Shown here: piece after piece, positions 56,325 through 64,000 of the stretch
How positions within the stretch are numbered: position 1 is the stretch's first letter
How the letters are laid out: each line of letters starts with the position of its first letter
Assembly: GCA_943736015.1 (NCBI GenBank)
Contig: OX031069.1
Span: 18,543,235 to 18,607,234 of the forward strand
Reading direction: 5' to 3'
DNA: 64,000 nucleotides
DNA from: Tridacna crocea
Taxonomy: Eukaryota; Mollusca; Bivalvia; Cardiida; Cardiidae
Notes under the pieces: model-generated
What the model saw: only the letters and a program-made list of their open reading frames with translations
What the model was told of the DNA's origin: nothing
Database searches by the model: none
Translations under genes and position numbers: made by a program

Positions 56325-56682
56325 TTTCATGCCTTCCGGTAGGATATCGAGAAATAGCAGTGAAAATATTTTTCGATCTTACACTGGTACAACCAGTGAA
56401 AATACCGATTTTCACATTATTGTTTCCTAGGTAAATTGCGCGTACCTAACAACCAGATGGGAAATATGACGTTATATACCTTACATTTCTTGGGCTTGGC
56501 GTAATATTGTAATGCGTTGCTATGCGGGAGGGGTACGCCACGGGGAATAACTGAAAAGAACTAAACTGGATTTTGATAAAACTACTCTCAGACAGGGTTA
56601 AAAGCATGAAATAAGTAGAATATTTTTTTTTCAGTGAAAGATCGAAATTTATTATTTCACCGAAAAAAAAAAATTCTCCATA
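56325..56682 (+). mobile_element. Family E copy with reduced head
   Basis: ATTTCATGCCTTCCGGTAGG to GAAAGATCGAAATTTATT; the hairpin is nearly all deleted and only its outer stem remains. Confidence 0.75.
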
Positions 56683-56747
56683 CATGTATATTTTGCTATT
56701 CTAGTGTCCGCCGCCATTTTTTAATAAATCTGTTTTTGAAAGTTTAA

Positions 56748-56955
56748 CCCATAGGCTGATATGGGTCGACCTTTCGAGGACAGTGTAGATCAAGATCAGA
56801 CTGCACAGGATGTGCAGTCTGATCTTAGATCTATACTGTCCGATAATATGATATTTTTCTCCAAGTAATCTTGAAATAACATTATTCAGGTTTTTACTAT
56901 CTGCTTGAAAGTTGCATTTCAGTTATTTGGCAGGATTAGAGTCAAAAGAACACTT
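56748..56955. mobile_element. TTAA MITE family N
   Basis: TTAACCCATAGGCTGATATG, stem ACAGTGTAGATCAAGATCAG / CTGATCTTAGATCTATACTG, then the long AT-rich right half to GGCAGGATTAGAG. Confidence 0.75.
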
Positions 56956-57022
56956 TAACTCTATACCCACACAATCCCGACTTTTAACAACCCTGAGAAA
57001 GAAGCCTTTTGAAAACACTGGG
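56955..57022. mobile_element. Family C, left end only
   Basis: TTAACTCTATACCCACACAA to GAAAACACTGGG, where it breaks into a 58-bp inverted segment. Confidence 0.65.
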
Positions 57023-57076
57023 TTAAGTTATGATTTGTTACAATTTGTCCATATGTAGACATCTCCCTGCCCCCGT

Positions 57077-57208
57077 TAACCCATTACCACACAATCCCTA
57101 CTTTTGACGCCCCTGAGAAAGAAACCTTTAGAAAACATTGTGGGAAAAGGAGAAAATGCTGGTAACCAGCATTTTCTCCTTTTCCCACAGTGTTTTCTAC
57201 CCATCCCA
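57077..57208. mobile_element. Family C, left end and hairpin
   Basis: TTAACCCATTACCACACAAT, centre ATGCTGGTAACCAGCAT; breaks off at about 57208. It is followed by roughly 280 bp of unexplained sequence. Confidence 0.75.
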
Positions 57209-57491
57209 AACCAGAGTTAACTGCAACCGAGGATGATTCTGATTAGCATTTATCATCCCTTTTTAAAAAAAAAAAACGAAAACAATAAACTCTAAAATTA
57301 TCACCCATTGCGGACATTGAAGATTGAGACCAGACTTTGAGTACATGTATGTATTTTGCTTTCTGATCTTACATCTATGCCGTTCAGTATTTTGTGAGAT
57401 AACTTCACCAAAAAATAGAATTGACATTCGAATATTATGGGGGTTTCTTTTTTTAATTCATTACTTACTTATGTAGAGATCCACAGTTAGT

Positions 57492-57720
57492 TTAACTCAT
57501 TACCAAACGACAATATTTTAGGTTTGTCCAGATTGAAAGTATTTGCAGACGACAAAATGAAAGTAACTGAAAAATGGAAATTTGTTTTGTAAAGGGCAGA
57601 AAACATTGTGGGAAAAGGAGAAAATGCTGGTTACCAGCATTTTCTCCTTTTCCCACAATGTTTTCTAAAGGTTTCTTTCTCAGGGGCGTCAAAAGTAGGG
57701 ATTGTGTGGTAATGGGTTAA
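57492..57720. mobile_element. TTAA palindromic MITE, family C
   Basis: TTAACTCATTACCAAACGAC ... GTGTGGTAATGGGTTAA, centre ATGCTGGTTACCAGCAT. Complete. A new C left end starts at 57771. Confidence 0.87.
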
Positions 57721-58059
57721 GGGGGGGCAGGGAGATGTCTACATATGGACAAATTGTAACAAATCATAACTTAACCCATTACCAAGTGAACAGTCAAAAT
57801 CTCTTTATTCACCCAGTAATGTAAAACATTATACATGGGGATATGACAGAATAATGTAAAATTTGGTGAAGACAATAATTTACAGTGAACATACATACAC
57901 ACAAACACTCACTCATACACACTTTTAATAAATCAATGAGGGGGAAATCATGTCGAAAAAACATCCTTTGTATTGGTTTCTAATCATGAGGTATTGCTTA
58001 TACTACAGAAAGAAAATATTTTAGAAGTTGTAACCCTAATAATTGCATATTCAACTGAT

Positions 58060-58445
58060 ATCCACATAATCCTACTTTTAACGACTCTTTAGAAAACATT
58101 GTGGGAAAAGGAAAAAATGCTGGTAACCAAATTCACATTTTCAGTCACTTTTATTTTGTCGTCTGCAAATGCTTTCGGTTTGGACAAGCCTTAACCCTTT
58201 ACCCCACAGGGCATTTCTATGGTATCTCTAAATGACCCTGAATAATAGTAAGGATGAAGCCGTTTCTTATATGTATATGACACCTTTTGATGGCATAGAA
58301 AACATTGTGACAAAAGGTGAAATTGCTCGTCACGAGCAATTTCACCTTTTGCCACAATGTTTTCCAAAGGCTCCTACAAGCAATGCGTAGAAATGAGTAT
58401 CTATGGAGTAAAGTGTTAAAATAGTGTCGTGTCGTAATGAGTTAA
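58060..58445. mobile_element. Family C element interrupted by a C-prime element
   Basis: Left part ends in TTTGGACAAGCC at 58190; after the insert, AATAGTGTCGTGTCGTAATG plus AGTTAA completes the C right end. One arm of its own hairpin is lost (GCTGGTAACCAAATTCAC). Confidence 0.8.
58191..58419. mobile_element. C-prime element nested in a C element at TTAA
   Basis: TTAACCCTTTACCCCACAGG ... GGAGTAAAGTGTTAA, with stem GGTGAAATTGCTCG / CGAGCAATTTCACC. TTAA at each border within the host element. Confidence 0.85.
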
Positions 58446-58707
58446 AGTCATCAAGGATGTTTGGTATCCAAAAACAAATGTAAACATCAGATAGACTGTA
58501 TACATCAGATAGACTGTATACAATAATATAGATACGGCCTCTCACGCCCCTCATTGTTTATGGGGAAGAACGCTATATACTGTTGATAAAAACACTGCTG
58601 AATTACATTTATTGCTTATTTCATACGTTTCTGCAGTCAACAATTTTTAACACTTTGGTGGAAAAGAAGCAGTTGATTTTACCAAGATCCTATTGAAAGC
58701 ATTAGAA

Positions 58708-59212
58708 ATATGCTCATGCAGTGAAAAGGGGGGCTTAATGCATCTGCGAAAAGTTTCGGCCAAGGTCAGCCTGCGCGAAGTGCGCAGGCTGACCTGGGCC
58801 GAAACTTTTCGCTATCGGTGAATTTTCTGTTTTTCGAAGGATCACTCTACCTCATGATTAAGTCGGTTATTGAAAAAAAATGGCTCCTATGGACCCATAA
58901 TTATGTAATAATTTGGGTTAGTTTCATGTGTTACAAAGGAGATGCATTAACCCATTACCACACAATGACGACTTTTAACACCCCTGAAAGAGAAGCCTTT
59001 CGAAAACACTGTGGGAAAAGGAGAAAATGCTGGTAACCAGCATTTTCTCCTTTTCCCACAATGTTATCTAGTCTTCACAAAACAAATATCAAATTTTCAG
59101 TCACTTTTTTTTTTGTCGTCTGCAAATGCTTTCGATTTGGACAGGCTGAAAATATTGTCGTTTGGTAATGAGTTACGTCCCCTTTTGCCAGAGCTGGGCT
59201 CATTTCCAGACG
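58708..59212. mobile_element. Family D element interrupted by a C element
   Basis: AAAAGGGGGGCTTAATGCAT, hairpin GGTCAGCCTGCGC/GCGCAGGCTGACC, and GATGCATTAA at 58941-58950. After the insert, CGTCCCCTTTTGCCAGAGCT is the expected D end. Confidence 0.78.
58947..59176. mobile_element. Family C element nested in family D at TTAA
   Basis: TTAACCCATTACCACACAAT ... GTTTGGTAATGAGTTA, centre ATGCTGGTAACCAGCAT. Confidence 0.85.
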
Positions 59213-60100
59213 ATAAATTTGATATGACTGAAATGATAGAATTAGTCTTCGGAAGGGTAGAAAATGGAGTAAGCTTGTAAGCAGCTTGTCTCCTATTCCA
59301 ACAATATTCTCAAATTTTCATCTTTTTTTTTTTTCAAGGTCGTTAACACTAGAGATTTTCTGGTGAAGAATTGGTCTTTGTCAGAATTGAAAGCAGTTAG
59401 TTACAGATGTAAATTTTCACAGTTGACTAAAGTTTGTGGCTTGAATCGATAGAAAAGTAGCGGGAAAATTTGAAAATACTTTTTTCGCGTCATCTTTTTG
59501 ACGTCATCATATTCATTTGAGTATGTACACTTATAATTGCTGTTTGTTATCGATTATGTGATATTCCAGATTTCTTGGGGAAAATTGGTTCGAAATCTAA
59601 GAATAACTTAAAAGGCTTTGTATCCTAATCATGAAACACCTATTTTTTACCTTTCGTTTCCCTACTATTTCTATGATTTGCCCGATACATCTATAGTCGT
59701 ATGAAGCAGTTTGCTTAAGTCTACAGTTTGCAAGCTTCGTTAAATTCAGTGATAAATGTTTTTTTTTTCTATAATTTTAGGGGATAAACGTTACAGAGTC
59801 AACATTGCCCCTTAAAAACCAATGAGCCAGGGAGGCCGGAAAATCTGGTCAAAAGCCTCGAGCGAAAAACAAAACTGAAAATTTGGATGTAAGGTTTAGA
59901 TTTAGTCTATAATAAAATATTCAGATGCTCAAGATATAAAATATGCATTGATGTATTAGCGCTTGACGTATTAGCCACTTCGTGATCGATATCGATTTAT
60001 TTGGTATTGAACAGATCGATTGTTGTGTATCAAATTTGTACTGAAAAATGGGAGACCACTGTGAATGTATTTCAGTTATCACAAAGTGCCGTGTTTTAAT
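59213..60100. other. Unexplained, with a decayed C-like scrap at the start
   Basis: GGGTAGAAAATGGAGTAAGC and a weak stem at 59260-59310 suggest an old C copy; the rest is AT-rich with no recognised feature. Confidence 0.35.
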
Positions 60101-60244
60101 AATCCCAATGAAAAGGTCTGGTAGCATTTTTTCCTTTTCCTAGAATGTTCCCTACCTTTTCAAAGACTAATTCAATTATTTGGGCCACATACTAGTAATA
60201 TTTTTTGTCTGCAAATGCGGTCATTGTTGTTGATTGGTAAAGAA

Positions 60245-60477
60245 TTAACCCATTACCACGCAGTCTCTACTTTTGACGAAGCTGAGAAAGAAGTCTTTAG
60301 AAAACATTGTCGGAAAAGGAGAAAATGCTGGTAACCAGCATTTTCTCCTTTTTCCCACAATATTTTCTACCCTTTACAAAACAAATTCTTTCAAATTTTC
60401 AGTCACTTTTATTTTGTCGTCTGCAAATGCTTTCGATTTGGACAAGCCAAAATTTTTGTAGTTTGGTAATGAGTTAA
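60245..60477. mobile_element. TTAA palindromic MITE, family C, next to a decayed C
   Basis: TTAACCCATTACCACGCAGT ... GTTTGGTAATGAGTTAA, centre ATGCTGGTAACCAGCAT. The TTAA at 60245-60248 also closes an older C scrap (about 60110-60248, ending TTGGTAAAGAATTAA). Confidence 0.85.
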
Positions 60478-61238
60478 CACAACTCCAAATGCGACTGCAG
60501 GCGACTTTTTTTTTTCTTGCATAAGACCTCTTTTGGAAATATGGTAAAATAAGAAAATTGCTCTGAGGGATCCTGCACCATGAATAGTGCTAGATTTACA
60601 GACTTTTGTGATGAGTGCAGTGTCTTATGGATATTATTCAATCGGCAAAACCCTAAAGCCTTCGTCAACTTCTCGGTATATTTCGTAAAATGACTTTCCT
60701 GAACAACTTCATTCGGTAAATTCCGTACATAGTTGCCAACGATCAAGTCGGAAATGTTTATAATAATGATTACTACAAATTTTGACAGTAATAACCGATG
60801 TAATTAGTTCAGTACTACGGTCTAGAAACATTTACCATATCAAAATGTGACACCTGTTTTGCTATTTATAGAAGATCGTCAGACGAGGATCAGCAAATCC
60901 TTCCGTGTACAAGGTGTGTGGTTATCTCAGAATGCGGACAAAAAAATCACGAAAGTGCCATGAAAATACTTTCACCAATGTGTTAAGCCAATCAGAAATA
61001 GCACTACTTTCAAACCACGAAAACTCTTCTGATTATGAACTGAAAATGCAATTAAAAATGGGTGGGTTAAAGGCCCTGCTATTTATTCACAGTTATTTCT
61101 AGACGGGGCTTTTTATTTTCACGAAGATTTTGTGTGCCTTGCCAACTTTAAGGGTATAGGGAATAGTCTCCGGAGAGCCTTTTCCCGCCATTTACATCAG
61201 ACACATTGACCACAGGTCCATTTTTCGTGTTTCCTATA
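60478..61238. other. Unexplained segment
   Basis: Frames of 60-90 codons on both strands have no family or splice support. No repeat copies noticed. Confidence 0.3.
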
Positions 61239-61313
61239 TATCGTCGGTTTACTTCGAAAACCTCGTAAGTACAGTTTGTTACAAACCGAGGTTTTTGAAG
61301 TAAACTGACGATA
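61239..61313. ncRNA. Pre-miRNA-sized hairpin (candidate only)
   Basis: 27-bp arms (TATCGTCGGTTTACTTCG... and its inverse) with a loop of about 21 bases, 75 nt in all, two internal mismatches. A piece of one arm (GTAAACCGACGATAT) recurs near 17042, so a repeat origin is at least as likely. Confidence 0.25.
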
Positions 61314-61429
61314 GACCCATGCAGACCTTGTTCAGTAAATTCAAAAAGAAGGGCGTGCTATTCGATGTGGGTATAAAACTGTAAAATCCACGCCCGCTGA
61401 CTCTGATCGAAACATTTTACCATTTTCAG

Positions 61430-61590
61430 TTTTCTGTATGTCCAGGGACCATTCTACCTCATGATTCAAACAGCAGTTGGAATAAAATGGATTTCAAGAA
61501 TCTGCGATTATAATATGATTTTGATACAATTTGGTTGGTATACAGTATTAGGGAAATGCATAAATCTCGTTTTTGCCAGAACGCTGCAGA
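61430..61590. mobile_element. Family D right-part fragment
   Basis: TTCTGTATGTCCAGGGACCA, TCTACCTCATGATT and AAATCTCGTTTTTGCCAGAA follow the order of the D right half. Confidence 0.5.
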
Positions 61591-61594
61591 TTGA

Positions 61595-61634
61595 ATGGTT
61601 GGTTGGTTGATTGGTTGATTGATTAGTTGATCGG

Positions 61635-61671
<37 letters not shown>

Positions 61672-61785
61672 CGGTTTGTCGGTCGGTTGGTTGGTTGGTT
61701 GGTTGGTTGGTTGGTTGGTTGGTTGAATGAATGAATGAATGAATGAATGTATGAATGAATGAATGAATGATCGATCGATCGATTA
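61595..61785. repeat. Compound tetranucleotide array
   Basis: (TTGA)n, (TTGG)n, (GAAT)n and (CGAT)n blocks in succession, probably the expanded tail of the adjacent SINE. Confidence 0.92.
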
Positions 61786-62020
61786 TCAAAACACCCCCAG
61801 CAAAATTACCTCAGTCGTGTCATGGCGACAGCTAATATATTCGTGTATATCCTTGGATAACAAAAGAATAATACAAATACACGACTAGGAACCTAAGACT
61901 CTGAAGCGTCTTGCCCAAGGACATCTCAGTGCTTCAAGTAAAGCTCGAATTCGCGGCCTCTGTATTTTGAGTCCTAAACTTTACAACTGAGCCAAGCAGA
62001 ATCCTCCAGAAAGACTTGTA
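61786..62020 (-). mobile_element. tRNA-derived SINE, reverse orientation
   Basis: On the minus strand from about 62015: A-box TGGCTCAGTTGTAAAG, B-box GCGAATTCGAGCT, then the body with GATGTCCTTGGGCAAGACG. The tetranucleotide array lies where its tail would be. Confidence 0.6.
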
Positions 62021-62067
62021 TCATTAGGCTTGACTGAACAAGTAGACGGTCTTGGTTAAAGAGATCA

Positions 62068-62268
62068 GGGGCCGTATTCACCAACCATTCGTAAGAACGC
62101 TCTTTGTCTAAATCTTCAAGATTTTCTGACTGTGAAATTAACAGGACTTCTGATTGGCTAAACCATTTGGTTTAGCCAATCAGAAGTCCTGTTACTTTCA
62201 CATTGACAAAATTCTGAAGAATAAGCCTAAGAATGTTCTTAAGAACGGTTGGTGAATCAGACGGACCT
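62068..62268. mobile_element. Foldback MITE family M, complete
   Basis: GGGCCGTATTCACCAACC ... GGTTGGTGAATC; centre GATTGGCTAAACCATTTGGT then TTAGCCAATC. Nearly perfect fold over 190 bp. Confidence 0.85.
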
Positions 62269-62269
62269 A

Positions 62270-62365
62270 GGGCCCGTATTCACCAACCACTCTTAAGAAC
62301 GTTCTTTGTCTTATTCGCCAGAATTTTCTGCATTTGTAATTAACGCGACTTCTGATTGGCTAAAC
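62270..62365. mobile_element. Family M, left half
   Basis: GGGCCCGTATTCACCAACCA to TTCTGATTGGCTAAACC. Confidence 0.75.
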
Positions 62366-62395
62366 CGAAGGATTGCACATTCTGTGCTCTCAGCA

Positions 62396-62524
62396 GGGTC
62401 CGTATTCACCTACCACCCTCAAGAACTTTCCTATAGTCTTACTCTTCAGAATTTTCCATATCTCAGTAACACAACTTATGATTGGCTAACCCATTAGAAT
62501 TAGCCAATCAGACGTGGTGTTTCT
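62396..62524. mobile_element. Family M, third copy in the cluster, truncated
   Basis: AGGGTCCGTATTCACCTACC, centre GATTGGCTAACCCATTAGAA then TTAGCCAATC; right arm cut where a C element begins. Confidence 0.75.
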
Positions 62525-62656
62525 TTAACTCTTTACCAAACGACAAAATTTTAGGCTGGTCCAAATTGAAAGCAAATTTTCAGTCACTTTTATTTTGTGG
62601 CCGGTAAATGCTTTCGATTTTAAATGCTTAAAATTTTGTCGAGTGGTAAAGGGTTA
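62525..62656. mobile_element. Family C element lacking its whole hairpin centre
   Basis: TTAACTCTTTACCAAACGAC through TTGAAAGCA joins directly to AATTTTCAGTCACTTTTATT and on to GGTAAAGGGTTAA. Both ends and TTAA are intact; about 100 bp are missing. Confidence 0.85.
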
Positions 62657-62720
62657 AAAGACGAAAATGTTAGTGGGCGTTAAAGCAACAAAAGAAACAT
62701 AATTATAGGCTTTTCTTTCT

Positions 62721-62948
62721 TTAACCCTTTCCCAAACAAGCATTTGTTGTTACGTGTCTGCAGTACAAGTCTTTAGAAAACACTGTGGGAAAATGAGAAA
62801 TTGCTTGTAACGAGCAATTTCTCCTTTTCCCACAGTGTTTTCTACCCATTTGGAGAACTTTCTGCCATTTTTATTAATTTTGAAAATTATCGTCTGCAAA
62901 CTCTTTGAGTTTGGAAGAGTCGAAAATTTGTCGTTTGGGAAAGGGTTA
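62721..62948. mobile_element. TTAA palindromic MITE, subfamily C-double-prime, complete
   Basis: TTAACCCTTTCCCAAACAAG ... GTTTGGGAAAGGGTTAA; stem GAGAAATTGCTTG / CGAGCAATTTCTC. Confidence 0.85.
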
Positions 62949-62989
62949 AAAGCGTTGAAAAGTGTGGGGAGGGGACAAAATGTATCTCA

Positions 62990-63065
62990 GAGAATAGAAA
63001 ACATTATGGGAAAGGGAGAAAATGCTGCATTTTCTCCTTTTCCCACGATGTTTTCAAACATCTCT
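62990..63065. mobile_element. Family C hairpin centre only
   Basis: GAAAACATTATGGGAAAGGG, AAAATGCTGCATTTTCTCC: the loop is shortened to TGCTGCA. Confidence 0.7.
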
Positions 63066-63332
63066 GATGAAGCATTGTTGTAACAAGTGAATTTTTGGTT
63101 AAGTATTAAAATAATGAAAGCAAGATCGAAACTCTTCCTTCACTAGATCTATTTAACTTCCCTGGTCTCACTAGTGAAACCATAACCCCCTTTCTAGATT
63201 GAAACTGTTTGATATTTCTCTGCATATCAAAAGCCCATTCTACCTTATGACTCAACCAGTTTTAGAAAACAAGAATCCATGTTATTCACCGACTTGTTTG
63301 ACATAATGCAAATACGAAGATATATTATTCCT

Positions 63333-63430
63333 TAATCACACAATCCCAAAGAAAGACAGCTTTTGAAAACGTTATAGGAAAAGGAGAAAATGCTAGTAAC
63401 CACAATGTTTTCTACTCTCCTAAAGTTAAG
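63333..63430. mobile_element. Family C, partial
   Basis: AATCACACAATCCCAAAGAA, AAAATGCTAGTAACCACAAT: the second arm of the stem is mostly lost. Confidence 0.65.
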
Positions 63431-63530
63431 TTTTGATTTTGAGTCACATTTAGCCTGCATTTTTGTCGTTGGATGGAAGACTTCTTATACGTCCTTTTCC
63501 AAGCGCTATTTTAGATTCTACGACCAGAGA

Positions 63531-63759
63531 TTAACCTTTACAAAACAATCCCTGGTTTTTTACGATCCTGAGATAGGAGCCTTTTGAAAACATTGTGAGA
63601 AAAGGGAAAAAAGGTTGATAACCAGCATTTCCTCCTTTCACACATTGTTTTCTAACCTGCTGGAAACAAATTTCAAATTTTGAGTTACATTTATTTTGTC
63701 ATCTGCAAGTGCTTCAATTTGGACCAGTCTAAAATTTTGTCGTTTGGGAATGGGGTAGG
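63531..63759. mobile_element. TTAA palindromic MITE, family C
   Basis: TTAACCTTTACAAAACAATC ... GTCGTTTGGGAATGGGGT; stem weakened (AAAGGTTGATAACCAGCAT). Confidence 0.77.
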
Positions 63760-63954
63760 AATAAAGTTTGTTTTACAAAAAAAGGAAAATGAAAAAATAA
63801 ACTTCGAACAACCTCACGATTTTTAAGTCCCATATTTACTATTTCTTGATGCCACCAAAAGTGTCTGTGACACTGAAAATAGCTAGAATTTCTTCTTTTG
63901 TACACGACCTATATAACATTTTCGGCGCCATTGGCGAAAATTGTGGCTTGTGCT

Positions 63955-64000
63955 AACGGCATAGATCAAGATCAGACTGCACAGAACGTGCAGTCTGACC
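63955..64000. mobile_element. Family N, cut by the window end
   Basis: ATAGATCAAGATCAGACTGC and AGAACGTGCAGTCTGACC form the N hairpin. Confidence 0.7.

Larger units (their letters stand above)
57023..57774. repeat. Inverted repeat of 58 bp, TTAA-bounded, around two C elements
   Basis: 57023-57080 and 57717-57774 are reverse complements (GTTATGATTTGTTACAATTT ... AAATTGTAACAAATCATAAC). Each copy is bordered by TTAA on both sides and touches a family C end. Confidence 0.85.

Noticed and set aside
57492-57692. Recurrent 60-90-codon frames starting MTTLRKKP or MTPLRKKP at many positions
   Set aside because: They are the same stretch of family C read through its palindrome. The recurrence reflects the MITE and is not evidence of a gene family.
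61508-61789. 93-codon frame rich in Thr-Asn-Gln-Pro and His-Ser-Phe-Ile
   Set aside because: Translation of the tetranucleotide array.

Overview
This window looks like intronic and intergenic DNA from a bivalve mollusc, probably a heterodont clam or mussel. That is inferred from the repeat types: pearl/Helentron-like elements with tandem cores of about 155-180 bp and (GTCC)n tracts, tRNA-derived SINEs with short tetranucleotide tails, and very many palindromic MITEs. No search could be run, so the species is open. Coding content is close to nil. I support two exons of one + strand host gene (2292-2432 and a terminal exon 7634-7741, both phase 0). A weaker exon-like stretch with an AT-hook-like motif lies at 18591-18735, and a possible minus-strand poly(A) end lies near 19436. 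Most other long open frames are read through palindromes, minisatellites or simple repeats.

Layout. 0-8 kb: two pearl-like families (A: 83-1511 and 3518-5521; B: 2635-3517 and 5781-6894) lie in and before the large intron of the host gene. 8-17 kb: a SINE, two further family A relatives, a foldback, and the first copies of other repeat families. 17-28 kb: many short palindromic elements bounded by TTAA (families C, N and K), a hairpin-headed family E, a 92-bp tandem array, and a SINE interrupted by an element with an 8-bp target duplication. 27.97-34.08 kb: a satellite of about 50 bp units interrupted by a 4.7 kb broken Polinton/Maverick remnant (28728-33429). The remnant has AG...CT ends, a near-perfect 6-bp target duplication, and polymerase-B-like remains that carry another 8-bp-TSD element. 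34-38 kb: more TTAA palindromes and a LINE 3' end. 38-42 kb: degenerate CTGT repeats and a 75-bp minisatellite (about 40010-41940) that happens to be open in several frames. 42-64 kb: a dense mosaic of families C, N, D, E and M, three more SINE pieces, and compound simple repeats.

How the parts relate. Nested insertions give a relative order. Family C elements sit inside N (17.2 kb) and D (58.9 kb), a C-prime element sits inside a C (58.2 kb), and neighbouring elements share one TTAA (23.5, 35.7 and 60.2 kb). The 8-bp-TSD family was active after both the SINE and the Polinton landed. The main biological theme is a very high load of perfect hairpins (about thirty C copies). Their centre differs between subfamilies while both arms still pair, which suggests that the hairpin itself is maintained.
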